Positions 1 to 9,213 of a stretch of 38,405 nucleotides of DNA are shown here, piece after piece. Within the stretch, counting starts at the first letter, position 1; every line of letters begins with the position of its first letter. Where the stretch lies: positions 1-38,405 of the forward strand of contig JABLUY010000299.1 in NCBI GenBank assembly GCA_013306675.1, written 5' to 3'. The notes under the pieces were generated by a model. The model was not told where the DNA came from and searched no databases. It worked only from the letters and a program-made list of their open reading frames with translations. The DNA is from Thraustochytrium sp. TN22 (taxonomy: Eukaryota > Sar > Bigyra > Thraustochytrida > Thraustochytriidae). The position numbers were made by a program, and so were the translations under genes.

Positions 1-210
1 GGCGGCGCCGCGGCGCGCATACCCGCTTCGGTCGAGCGCCGCGCCGCGCTCGCTGCGCTGCGCTGCGTCGCGTCGCGTCGCGTCGCGCTGCGCTGCGCTG
101 CGTCGCGCCTCGCGCGGGCGAGCGAGCGAGCGAGGGAGCGGGGGCGAGCGAGGTGCTGCGCGTGGCGGCAGGCAGGCCCGCCTTCGCGCGCGGCGCGGCG
201 ACGGACGCGC

Positions 211-241
<31 letters not shown>

Positions 242-258
242 GCGGAGAGCGAGCGAGC
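1..258. other. GC-rich upstream region of the first gene
   Basis: Very GC-rich sequence made largely of short CpG-containing repeats: alternating GCTGC/GTCGC pentamers at about 49-113, GCGA repeats at about 118-135, and a GGC triplet run at about 211-240 directly before the first ATG. It probably holds the promoter and 5' UTR of the gene at 259. No TATA-like box is visible. Confidence 0.5.
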
Positions 259-720
259 ATGGGCATGGGCGGGTCCAAGGCCGCGCGGCGGCACGAGCGC
301 GCGGGCGCCGCGCCGGCGCGCGGCGCGCGGCGGCCGTCGCTCCTGGAGCGCGCCAGGCGCTTCAGCAAGGGCGGCAAGAAGGCGCGCGCCGCCAAGGGCG
401 ACTTCTTCGAGGACAGGATGGTGGCGCTCAAGGGCATGGATGACTTTTTGCCGCTCGTCGAGGAGGAGGAGGAGGACCTTGGCAGGTACCACTTTGAGGC
501 GCCCGAGCGCGAGGAGGACCCGCGCCGGCGCGAGCTCAGGAAGATTGAGAAGAGCTCGCGCTCCTCCGCGGACGACGTCATGCGCGCTCGCGTGCGGAGC
601 CGCCGCTTCGACATGAACATGCATCTCCTGGACGACGGCGCCGAATCCGACGACGAGGACGTCGACGACGACGACGACTACGAGGAGGAGGACGACGACC
701 TCTTTCGCCCGGACGTCTAA
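259..720 (+). CDS. Small acidic-tailed protein with N-myristoylation motif
   Basis: The 153-residue protein belongs to no family I recognise. It starts MGMGGSK, which fits the N-myristoylation pattern (Gly2, Ser6), and is followed by a strongly basic stretch to about residue 65. This is the usual layout of a protein held on membranes by a lipid plus basic residues. The middle is mixed charge (VEEEEEDLGRYHFEAPE region, about 73-90). The last 30 residues are almost all Asp/Glu and end in LFRPDV. The ATG at 259 is the first in the frame and gives the best myristoylation motif; a second ATG two codons later would give MGGSK. High GC at third positions and the sharp basic-to-acidic organisation support real coding. 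Membrane attachment is inferred from the motif only. Confidence 0.6.
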   Translation: MGMGGSKAARRHERAGAAPARGARRPSLLERARRFSKGGKKARAAKGDFFEDRMVALKGMDDFLPLVEEEEEDLGRYHFEAPEREEDPRRRELRKIEKSSRSSADDVMRARVRSRRFDMNMHLLDDGAESDDEDVDDDDDYEEEDDDLFRPDV

Positions 721-1494
721 GCCCGAGCTTGAGCTGAGCCCGAGCCTGAGCTGAGCCTGCGCAAGCAAGCATACGAGCGTGCGAGCGCGCAAGCGCCGCA
801 CCTTCGTACTTCTCTGCCCCCTTGTTCTTCGCCGCAAGCACGCGGCTGCTCCTTCTTCTCTCGTCTTCTTCTTCCTCTTCCTCGTTTGCTTTTTCTCCCT
901 CTCCCCACTCCTTCTTCTTCTTTCTTCTCCCTCTTCTTCCGGGCCCGTCTTTCTCCTCGATGCGTGTCTCGCTGTAGCTGTCCGCATGCGTCTGCCGTGC
1001 TCGCGCACTGTCCCAAAGTGACACTCTCCCGCGGCCTATCTTTGATGATTCAGGTCCTGCGAGGAGTTCCATGCGCCTCCGCGACCATTCACAATACCCC
1101 GCCACGTTCGTGACGCACGCCGAGGGAGGCGTGGTGGCGGGCGTGTGCTTGGTGCGCACGTGCGTGTCACATTTGGGGTGCGTCGCTGGGCGGCCAGACG
1201 GGCTGACTGGACTTTGCGTACGTCTGTGATGATACTCGAGAAAGGGAAAACTTACAAGTCCGGAGCGAGATCTATCGCCTCAGCCGCCGTCGCTTTGACG
1301 ACGGCCGCTCATGGCACCTGCCTCGCGTGGCAACTTACTCTCGCCTCTAATGCTTCTGATCCATTGTTTTTTTGTCTGTGCAGTGAGTTCGAAACCTTGT
1401 TGTCATTGTTTTCAGTGACTCGCAGAGCAGAGCAGAGCTTCGCAAGACGCACCAATCTTCACGCTATTCAAGTTCGATCGCCGCACAAGTTCGC

Positions 1495-1660
1495 TCGCTC
1501 CTCAAACTCGCTCGCTTCTTAAAGCTCGATCGCTTCTGCTTCTCAAGCTCGATCGCTTCTGCTTCTCAAAGTCGCTCGCTACTCAATTTCGCTCGCGTCT
1601 CAAGCTCGCTCGCTTCTCAAAGCTCGCTCTCTCCTGCTTCTCAAGCTCGCTTCTCGAGTT
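1495..1660. repeat. Degenerate tandem array of CTCAAGCTCGCTCGCTT units
   Basis: About eight diverged copies of a 20-23 nt unit (variants of CTCAAGCTCGATCGCTTCTG) lie head to tail upstream of the P450 gene. The array runs directly into the 103-bp dispersed repeat, whose first 30 nt look like one more unit. Confidence 0.65.
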
Positions 1661-1736
1661 CGCTCGTGACTCGGCGCAACTCTTTGGTGGCGTATGCCGC
1701 CTCTTCGTCTTTCAAAGGCGATTTTACTTCTCCTCA
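1634..1736. repeat. 103-bp dispersed repeat, copy 1
   Basis: Matches 7162-7264 over 103 nt with six substitutions and no gap (about 94% identity). It sits 5' of the P450 gene. The core includes CTCTTTGGTGGCGTAT and CTCTTCGTCTTTCAAAGGCG. It has no open frame conserved between the copies. Confidence 0.85.
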
Positions 1737-2044
1737 TCCCGCTCCACCTCGCCAGCCGCCGCCAGCCTCGCCCCGGGCCGTCTCGGTTCGCTCCGCGTCG
1801 GGTGACTCGGGTCGTGTCCTGTGTCAGTGTGGTTCTCCACGCACTGCACGTGCCCCCCACCAACCTGCACAATCATTGTGCGCCGCGCGACCGCACCACC
1901 CAACTCGAACTTCGCAAGCCTTGAGGCCTTCGCACCTTGAGAGTCAAAGCCCGTCCGAGTCGCGGCGTCGCGCGCCACGCCGGTCCGAGTCCGTCCGCTC
2001 GGGCCTGGCCCGCGCGCCCGCTCGCTTTCGCAGGCTCGCGCCAG

Positions 2045-3574
2045 ATGGCGCGGCGCACATCAGGCGCGGCGCAGGTTTCGCCTCGGCCCCGCCGGCGCCG
2101 GCCAGGGGCCAAAGCAAAGCAAGACTTCGCGGCGGCCATGGCGCTCCCGTTCGAGGAGATCCCGGCGGTGGAGCTCGGGCTGGAGCCCGCGCCCAAGCCG
2201 CAGACCGCCGACCCGTTCCAGGGCCTGGAGATGCTGCGCAGCATGATGGGGTCGCCCGCCATCTTCAGGCTCGTGAGCGAGGCGGCGGACGGCCAGGTGG
2301 ACGTGGTGTACGTGCACGACAAGGCCAAGATGCAGGAGGTGCTGGAGGACGACACAGGACTCTGGCTCAAGGGCCCGCAGACCGTGGAGCCCTTCCAGTC
2401 CGTGGTCCCGCTGCACCTCATCGCCTTGGACGGGCCGCAGCACACCCGACTGCGCCGCGTCGCGCAGAGAACCCTGAACGAGCAGGTCCGGACGCGCGCC
2501 ACGCGCGTCGCGCACGAAAACGCGCTCCGGCTGCGCGCCTTTTGGGAGCGCCGCGCGCGTGGGACCTGCGAGACCACCAAGCTGGACAGCGTGGTGCGCT
2601 CGGCCACGACGGACGTCATCACTGAGCTGGTGCTGGGCGAGGCGTGGGGCGCCCTCTCGGGTCTGGAGCAGGGCACGGCGGATGCCAAAATCGACGCGCT
2701 GCGCGAAACCATGGCCGTCCTGCACTGGCGCATCGTGGATATGACGGAGCGCGACTGGCGCCGGGCGCCGCCGGGCCAGGGAGAAGCGCGGGCCCCGCTG
2801 AGCGTCCTGCACGCCGTGCTGCGGGCCGCCATCGCCCGGGCGCGCGCGGCGCCGGCGCTTCAGAGCGAAGCAGAGCAGGACGCCGCGCCTTGGGTGAAGC
2901 TCTTCGTCGACGACGCGGCCGGCCTCTCCGACGAAGAAGTGGAGAACCTCTGCCTGACCTTTCTCACCATGGGTCACGAGAACATCTCCACCTCCATCTC
3001 CTGGTGCCTGGTGCATCTCGCTGAGAACCCTGGCGCGCAGGACCTCGTGCGCAAGGAAGTCCTGCAGTCGGGCCTGTACTCGTCTCGGGGAGGCGACGCC
3101 TGCCCGTCCTGGGCGGACCTACAGGGCCTCCAAACGCTCGAGGCGGCTTTCCTCGAGAGCGCTCGCCTCATGCCAAGCGTCGCCGTGGTGACGAGGCGGC
3201 CGTCTCGCGACACCGAGCTGCTCGGTTTCCGCATCCCCAAGGACCAGGAGGTCATCTTCAGCCTCTACGGCTACCACCGCGACACCGCCCTCTTCGGCGA
3301 CGACGCGGCCTCCTTCAAGTGCCCACGCGCCCAGCTGCGCGACGACGCTCCCGCGCGTCCATTCGGAGGCGGCTCTCGCATTTGCATCGGGCGGCCCCTC
3401 TCCAGCGTCGAGTCCAAGGCCTTTATCGCAGCGCTCGTGTCGACCTTTGCGCTCGCGAGCGCCTCCGCGGACCTTGTCTGCCCGCACAACTTCGTCTCGC
3501 TGCGTCCGGGCGCGCATCGCATCACTTTCACCCCCCTAGACCGTGAGTCGTCCGGCTCCGCAGCGAAGCTGTAA
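2045..3574 (+). CDS. Cytochrome P450, soluble/organellar type
   Basis: A heme-thiolate monooxygenase of 509 residues. The heme-binding loop reads PFGGGSRICIG with ligand Cys447. The K-helix ExxR is Glu371-Ser-Ala-Arg374. The I-helix is FLTMGHENIST (about 306-316). The segment ALDGPQHTRLRR resembles the C-helix region of bacterial-type P450s. No N-terminal membrane anchor is visible. Instead the first 30 residues are rich in Arg, Ala and Ser, which could be a mitochondrial or plastid presequence. The frame is open further upstream but without an ATG; the first ATG is at 2045, and a second (2138, MALPFEE, good context) would give 478 residues and no presequence. The usual I-helix Thr is Asn313 here, which may alter oxygen activation. 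Substrate unknown; neighbours give no pathway clue. Confidence 0.92.
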   Translation: MARRTSGAAQVSPRPRRRRPGAKAKQDFAAAMALPFEEIPAVELGLEPAPKPQTADPFQGLEMLRSMMGSPAIFRLVSEAADGQVDVVYVHDKAKMQEVLEDDTGLWLKGPQTVEPFQSVVPLHLIALDGPQHTRLRRVAQRTLNEQVRTRATRVAHENALRLRAFWERRARGTCETTKLDSVVRSATTDVITELVLGEAWGALSGLEQGTADAKIDALRETMAVLHWRIVDMTERDWRRAPPGQGEARAPLSVLHAVLRAAIARARAAPALQSEAEQDAAPWVKLFVDDAAGLSDEEVENLCLTFLTMGHENISTSISWCLVHLAENPGAQDLVRKEVLQSGLYSSRGGDACPSWADLQGLQTLEAAFLESARLMPSVAVVTRRPSRDTELLGFRIPKDQEVIFSLYGYHRDTALFGDDAASFKCPRAQLRDDAPARPFGGGSRICIGRPLSSVESKAFIAALVSTFALASASADLVCPHNFVSLRPGAHRITFTPLDRESSGSAAKL

Positions 3575-4648
3575 CCTTTTCGTCTTCCAAGGAACGAATC
3601 AAGCCCTGGCGCAGCGTTTGAATCAAGCCTTGGCGCAGCATTATGACTCAAGCCCTGGCGCAGAGCCACAATCCTCTCTCGTCTGTTTTCAGGTGGTAAC
3701 GTTAATTTGCAATCACGCCACCACTGCAAGCCGCTATTCCCTCCTGGCCCTCTCCTCCGCTCTCTTCTTCATCCGCTCAGAAGCTTGTTCTCGCCGACGC
3801 TGCGCAAAGTTCCCCGCGTCCCTCCCTGCACGCCCCTTCTGCTTGCTCCAATCGCTCGTCCAGCAGCTGCTTCGTCCTGCCAGCGAGCTCGTCCTCGCGT
3901 TCAACCTCCTCGCATTCAGACATTCAGACAGGCATTCACCAACCTCGCGCCCACAACCTCGCGCCCACCAACCTCGCGCCCACCGACCTCAAGCTCGTGT
4001 CCGTGCCGCGCGTCCGCCTCGCCGCGCCGGCGTTCCGCCCCGTTCCCCGCCGCGGCGAGGCAGAGCCAGCCGCTGCCTGCACAAAGCAGGCGCGCGTGCA
4101 CCTCCCGGCGCCCCCGCTGCCCCCCTCCGCCGGCACGTGCCCCTGGTTGCGCCGGCGCGTCGGGGGCGCACGCTGCACGTCTTCGGCCGAGGCCCCCCCA
4201 GCCGGCGCCGCCCGGGTCGCGCCGCGGGCGCGGCGCCGGGCGCGAGGAGGCGGCCCCCCCCCAGCCGCGCCGCGGCGGCCAAGCAGGCGCGACCCGCGCT
4301 CGCTTCAGGTCGCGCGAATCGGGGCCGCGCGGCAGACGTACATACGTAGCGCGCGCGCGGCGGCCAGGCGGCGTAGCGCACGGACGCGCGGCGAGGGCGC
4401 GGCGGCGCTCTGCGCTCTGCGCGGCGCGCTCGGGCCGGCGGCGGCTGGGCCGGGGCGCGCGGGATCCGTCCATCCGTCGCTCCATCGATCCAAGGGCGGC
4501 GACTCCATCCTCCCTCGCTCGCTCGCGCGCGCGCGCGCTCAAGTGCTCGAGCGCTCGCTTGCACGCGCGCGGCGGCGCGGGCGGGCGCGGGCGGGCGCGG
4601 AGGCGGTAGAGGCGGAGGCGCGGGCCGGCTGCGCGCGGAAGCGGCAGC
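3575..4648. other. Spacer with two short tandem repeats; upstream region of SH3-PX gene
   Basis: No convincing gene. Immediately after the P450 stop there is a three-copy repeat (3592-3672), and at 3937-3985 a four-copy ACCTCGCGCCCA repeat. The part from about 4000 to 4648 is extremely GC-rich with runs of GCGC and likely holds the promoter and 5' UTR of the gene at 4649. Confidence 0.5.
3592..3672. repeat. Three-copy tandem repeat, unit about 26 bp
   Basis: Three head-to-tail copies of a unit built on AATCAAGCCCTGGCGCAGC lie within 100 nt of the P450 stop codon, with a few substitutions between copies. Confidence 0.75.
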
Positions 4649-6955
4649 ATGGTCGTGTACGCGCGCGCGCTGTACACGTTCGTGGGCGACCAGGACGGCG
4701 ACCTGACGTTCGAGGAGAATGACGTGCTCGTGGTGGAGGAGCAGGACGAGAGCGGGTGGTGGACCGGCCAGGAGCAGGTGAGCGGGCTGCGCGGCGAGTT
4801 CCCGTACAACTATGTGGAGGTGATCTCCGAAGAGGAGGCGGAGCGCATCATGGCCGCCAATGCGGCGCCCAAGGAGTTCACCTTCAAGGGCGACCGCGTG
4901 ACGGCGCTCAAGGTGGCGGGCTCGGAGCTGAGCCAGCGCAGCGGACTGCCCAAGTTCCACATGGAGATCACGACGTCGAGCGGCGTCAAGCGCAGCGCGA
5001 CCAAGTCCATCTCGCAACTGCGCGAGCTGGACGTGCAGGTCAAGGCCATCCTGCCCAAGTTCGACGGCATGCTGCCGCCCAAGTGGGCGGACCGCGCCGG
5101 TCTGGACCAGATCGACATCGACAAGCGCGAGGAGGCCGTGGAGCGCTACCTGCGGCAGCTCATGGGCGTCGAGATGACGGACTACTTGCTCGTGGTCTGG
5201 CTCTTTCCCGGCGAGCGCGTGGACATCCAGGCCGCCACGGACGACATCACGCTGGCCGGCTCCGCCTCGGCCACGGCCGGTCAGGACCGTCAGAGCGTGC
5301 GCGTGGCCGAGGTGCCCGACGCCGCCGAGGTCACGCTGGCCTACGTCGAGTTCACCTGGACGCCGCAGGACGACGTCGAGCTCTTCATGGAGGCATCCCA
5401 GGTCATTGCCATCCTCACCCAGGACACCGGCTCGCCCGGCTGGTGGGAGGGCCAGACCGCGGGCGGCTCCGTCGGCCTCATCCCGTACAACCATGTCGAG
5501 CTGCTCGACCCGCGCGTCGCCACGGCCGTCCTTGGCGGTCGCACGCTCGCCGAGGCGCAGGCCATGAAGTTCGACAAGGCCTCCGGCATGGCGGCCGCCG
5601 GCGGCTACGCCGACACCAAGCGCGCCGGTGCCGCCGGCGGCGCCGAAAAGAAGCGCTCCTCGCTGCGCAAGTCCCTCTCCCGCATCTCGCTCGGCCTCAG
5701 CAGCAAGGGCAAGGCGCCGGCCGTGCCGACGCAGGCCGCCAAGCCGGACCTGCAGGTCTCGGACCGCCAGCGCCGCGTCGTAGTGCCCTTCCAGCTCTCC
5801 ACCACCGAGAGCTTCGACCGTCTTGTCGAGAACGGCTACACCATGGAGCAGGGCGGCCGCTGTGTCGGCCAGGCCGCCGCCAAGGACGGCCCCAAGCAGG
5901 GCGACTTCGTCCAGCTCAGCTACGCCGCCTACCTGTGGAACGAGCAGCACCAGTCGCTCGTCGAGTTTGCCGCCACTGACCTCTCCTCCAAGCTCGCGCC
6001 CGAGGGCGGCCTCATGGAGTTCTTTGTGGGCGCCGGCGAGGTCATTCGTGGTGTCGAGTACGCCGTGCAGCGCATGACGCTCGGCCAGAGCGTGCGACTG
6101 GTCGTCACGCCCCAGCTCGCCTACGGCAAGGTCGGCCTGCCGCCCGACGTGCCCTCCAACACCCACGTCGTCTTTGACCTGACGCTCGACGGCTTCGGCT
6201 CCGACGGCAAGCCAATGCCGGCCGTCGCCGAGGCGCCCCATGAGAGCGTCTCACGCGCCGCCATGTCCATGGCGGGCGCGCCGCCGCTTCCGTTGGGCGC
6301 CCCGCCCCCGTTCGATGACGACGATGACTACTTTCACGACGACGAGGAGGATCCCATTGTCATGGCAGCCCCCATGAGCACCATGAGCAGGCCGCCCAAG
6401 CCCTCGGCTGCCACCAAGCCCAAGGCGCGTCTGCACAAGCCGACGCCCCCGAAACAGCCGCGCATGCCCCATGTCCCGGCCGCCACCTCCAAGCCCTTTG
6501 CCAGGCAGGCCACCCACGAGGCTTATGATAGCTTCCCGCCACCCATGCAGGCCGCCGCCGGCTTCAAGGCGCCTGCAGGCAAGCCCATTAGCCTGCAGGA
6601 CGCCATCGCGCAGCGCCGCGCCAAGATCGAGCAGGGTTCGGCCGTGCCGGCCGCGCCTGTCGGCGATCACGTCTCGCAGCGCATGTACACCGCCACAGCC
6701 CGCACGCGCCAGGCCTCCTTCCGCCCGCCGCCCAAGGCCACCTTCCTCAAGCCCGAGGGCCAGTTTTCGCTCGACGAGCTTCGCGATGCCGTGCGCAACA
6801 AGCGCCTCGAGGCTCTCCAGATCGATGCCTCCGTCATTGAGGACTACCTCGACGATTCCGAGTTCGAGGATGCCTTTCAGATGTCGCGCGGTGAGTTCCT
6901 TCTCAAGCCCAAGTGGCGCCAGCAGGCTCTTCGCAAGGGAGCCGGCCTCTTTTGA
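4649..6955 (+). CDS. SH3-PX-SH3-FKBP-villin headpiece protein
   Basis: A 768-residue cytoplasmic scaffold-like protein. An SH3 domain (1-59; ALYTF, GWWTG, FPYNYVEV) is followed by a PX phosphoinositide-binding domain (about 74-187; ending YLRQLMGVEMTDYLLVVWL), a second SH3 (about 227-287; GWWEG, GLIPYNHVELL), a Lys/Ser-rich linker, and an FKBP-type prolyl isomerase domain (about 416-517; GDFVQLSY, GAGEVIRGVEYAV, PQLAYGKVGLPP). An acidic and proline-rich region comes next, then a possible WH2-like helix (about 647-662, SLQDAIAQRRAKIE) and a C-terminal villin headpiece (about 705-768) that keeps the core W and the GLF end (WRQQALRKGAGLF). SH3 plus PX suggests recruitment to membranes, the headpiece suggests F-actin binding, and FKBP suggests folding or switching of a partner. 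The family members are well known separately; this order is not one I know. ATG at 4649 starts directly at the SH3 fold. Confidence 0.93.
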   Translation: MVVYARALYTFVGDQDGDLTFEENDVLVVEEQDESGWWTGQEQVSGLRGEFPYNYVEVISEEEAERIMAANAAPKEFTFKGDRVTALKVAGSELSQRSGLPKFHMEITTSSGVKRSATKSISQLRELDVQVKAILPKFDGMLPPKWADRAGLDQIDIDKREEAVERYLRQLMGVEMTDYLLVVWLFPGERVDIQAATDDITLAGSASATAGQDRQSVRVAEVPDAAEVTLAYVEFTWTPQDDVELFMEASQVIAILTQDTGSPGWWEGQTAGGSVGLIPYNHVELLDPRVATAVLGGRTLAEAQAMKFDKASGMAAAGGYADTKRAGAAGGAEKKRSSLRKSLSRISLGLSSKGKAPAVPTQAAKPDLQVSDRQRRVVVPFQLSTTESFDRLVENGYTMEQGGRCVGQAAAKDGPKQGDFVQLSYAAYLWNEQHQSLVEFAATDLSSKLAPEGGLMEFFVGAGEVIRGVEYAVQRMTLGQSVRLVVTPQLAYGKVGLPPDVPSNTHVVFDLTLDGFGSDGKPMPAVAEAPHESVSRAAMSMAGAPPLPLGAPPPFDDDDDYFHDDEEDPIVMAAPMSTMSRPPKPSAATKPKARLHKPTPPKQPRMPHVPAATSKPFARQATHEAYDSFPPPMQAAAGFKAPAGKPISLQDAIAQRRAKIEQGSAVPAAPVGDHVSQRMYTATARTRQASFRPPPKATFLKPEGQFSLDELRDAVRNKRLEALQIDASVIEDYLDDSEFEDAFQMSRGEFLLKPKWRQQALRKGAGLF

Positions 6956-7161
6956 TTTGCCCTCGCTTAGAGTGCGCTTTGCTAGCCCTGCCCGGACAAT
7001 CCTGTGTGAGTGTGTTTTTTGCGTTGGCTTTTGTTTGTTTGTTTGTTTTCTGGAGTTCACTGGCGGTAGGTAGCTTGCCTGCCTGCCACCCAGGGTATGC
7101 GGTTCTTTTATGCGCGCACGCACGGCTCCCCGAAGCTGACCAGACCTACAACGCCTCGCTT

Positions 7162-7264
7162 CTGCTTCTCAAGCTCGCTTCTCGAGTTCGCTCGTGGTTC
7201 GGCGCAGCTCTTTGGTGGCGTATACCGTCTCTTCGTCTTTCAAAGGCGATTTTACTTCACCTCA
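7162..7264. repeat. 103-bp dispersed repeat, copy 2
   Basis: Partner of 1634-1736: 97 of 103 positions identical, without gaps, same orientation. Here it lies about 200 bp after the stop of the SH3-PX-FKBP gene, while copy 1 lies upstream of the P450 gene, so the repeat is not tied to one side of a gene. Confidence 0.85.
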
Positions 7265-7600
7265 ATGAATGTATGTATGTATGAATGAATGATTGTGTGT
7301 TCTCTGCAGGAGCTTCTGACTTAGGCCTACAGCTCGCCGTGATCCTGGTCCGTTCCGAGTCGCCGCCACTTTGGGTGCCCAAAATCGTGTGCCTGAAACA
7401 AATGTTAGTTCCACCAAGCCAACAACGCATGAATGAATGAATGTATGAATGAATGAATGAATGAATGAATGAATGAATGAATGACTTGTGTGTTCTCTGC
7501 AGGAGCTTCTACAGCTCGCCATGATCCTGGTCGGTTCCGAGTCGCCGCCACTTTGGGTGCCGAGTCGCCATCTCAGGTGCCGAGTCGCCATCTCGGAAGT
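7263..7600. repeat. Compound minisatellite: ATGA runs plus duplicated 76-87 bp unit
   Basis: The unit TTGTGTGTTCTCTGCAGGAG to CACTTTGGGTGCC occurs at 7293-7379 and 7486-7561. The first copy carries about 10 extra nt. Each is preceded by ATGA/ATGT repeats (7263-7292; 7429-7484). A 20-nt doublet follows the second copy. The arrangement reads as a duplication of about 190 bp that includes the microsatellite. Confidence 0.8.
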
Positions 7601-7851
7601 CTCTTCCTTCCCAATTTTCTGCTGGTGTCTGACGCCGCTATACGAAGGAGAACAGGGCTTTCGCCGATGCGCCTCCTCGTCTTGTCTATCGCTATGCTCA
7701 ATACTCCTTCCCTCTTTCTTCAACTGCCACTCCATTCCATTTCTTCCACTGCCACTCACGGCCGTCACGCGCTTCTTCTTTCTTTCTCCAGGTCGCGCGT
7801 GCCTTCTTCTTCTCTCCTCTCGTCTCTTCTTTTCTTTTCTCTTCGCAGCAA

Positions 7852-9161
7852 TCAGCGGCGGCTGACGGACTTGCGGCCATTCGCAGAGTGCACCGGGGGG
7901 CGCTTGGAGTGCTTGGAGCGCACCGAGGGCGCCGGGCTGTTGCCACGGCGACGGCGAGGCGAGTTCTCCGGCTCCGAGTCCGAGCCACCGCGGCGCAGCG
8001 AGCGGCGGCGCGCGCTGTCGCGCGCCACCTTCTTGGCGTTGAAGTCGCGCGCGCGGTCCGCGGCGGTCGCGTCGCGGCCATTGCGGGAGCTCACCTGGCG
8101 GCTGTTGCGCTTCTGCTGCTGCTGCTTGAGCTGCTCCCTGCGCTGCTGCGCCGTGTAGGGCGGGCCCTTCTTGTTCGACTTGCTGGTCCTCTTACTGCGC
8201 TTGCCATCCGACGAGGACGAGCTGCTCGAACTGCCCGAGGACGACCCGGACGAGCTGCTACCGCTCGAGCTGTCGCTCTCGTCATTGTCCTCGCGGCTGG
8301 ACCCGATCGCGAGCCCGACCACACCCTTGGTGATGGCCCACGCGAGCGAACCCCACGAGTTGCCCCGCTTGCGGCCGTCGTCAGAGCCGGACTCCGAGTC
8401 GGAGCCGGAAGAGCTCGAGCCCGAGCCCGAGCTCGAGCTAGAGCCAGAGCTGGAGCTCGACCCCGACGACGACGACGAGGAAGACGAGGAGGACGATCCA
8501 CGACGCTGCGACGCGCGCTTACGCTTCGCCGCCACGGCCAACGCCGCGGCGTTCTTCTTGCCGGCCGCGCCGCCGTTGAGCGGGCGGCGGCTCGCCTGAT
8601 CGTGCGCGGCGGCGCTCTTACGGCGCTGCTCGTCGATCCTCTGCTGGATCTGACGCAGCTGCCGCAGCTGCTCCTCGCGCGTCGTGCCGTTGGTGCGGCG
8701 CACGCCGGCGCCGGCGCCGGCGCCGCGGCCCACTGACCCGGACGACGTGGACCCGGCGCGGGCGCGGCCGGCGGCAGACCCCGCGTACAGTCGGGCCTCG
8801 CGCATCTCTGCGGCGGTGCGACGGTGGCGCGGGCTCGTGCTGCGCTTCCTGCCGGCCGCGACGCGGGTGTCGCTGCGCTTGTGCTTGCTGCTCTCGCGCT
8901 TATCCTTCTTCTTGTCCTTCTTCTTGTCCTTCTTCTTGTCCTTCTTACGCCCCCCCTTGTCGTCCTTCTTGCTCTTGCTACTCTTGACGCTGGCGCGGGA
9001 GCTCGCGGCCGCGGCATCGCGGCGCGGGCTGACCCGGCCGCGGCTCACGCTGCGCTGCCGGCGCCGCGCGTCCTCCTGCAGCAACAGAGCACGCCGCTCC
9101 TTGACCCGGCGCCGGTGCTCGCGGCGGCGGTCCTCACTCGTCATGGACGAGCCGGACGAGC

Positions 9162-9213
<52 letters not shown>

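Larger units (their letters stand above)
721..2044. other. Spacer with polypyrimidine tract and CTCGCTT-type repeats
   Basis: No convincing gene. At 724-756 there are short GAGCTTGAGCTGAGC repeats just after the stop. A roughly 110-nt polypyrimidine tract lies at about 845-955. From about 1495 to 1660 runs a degenerate tandem array of 20-23 nt units built on CTCAAGCTCGCTCGCTT. This merges into a 103-bp dispersed repeat (1634-1736) that recurs at 7162-7264. The last 300 nt should contain the P450 promoter and 5' UTR. Confidence 0.5.
6956..7851. other. Repeat-filled convergent spacer
   Basis: This lies between the 3' ends of two convergent genes. It holds a TGTTTG run (about 7027-7050), the second copy of the 103-bp dispersed repeat (7162-7264), two ATGA microsatellites each followed by a copy of a 76-87 bp unit (7263-7561), a 20-bp doublet GAGTCGCCATCTC (7562-7600), and a polypyrimidine tract (about 7760-7848). 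No gene is supported. Confidence 0.6.

Noticed and set aside
3989-6241. 750-codon minus-strand open frame opposite the SH3-PX-FKBP gene
   Set aside because: It is the antisense shadow of a multi-domain gene, with no recognisable motif.
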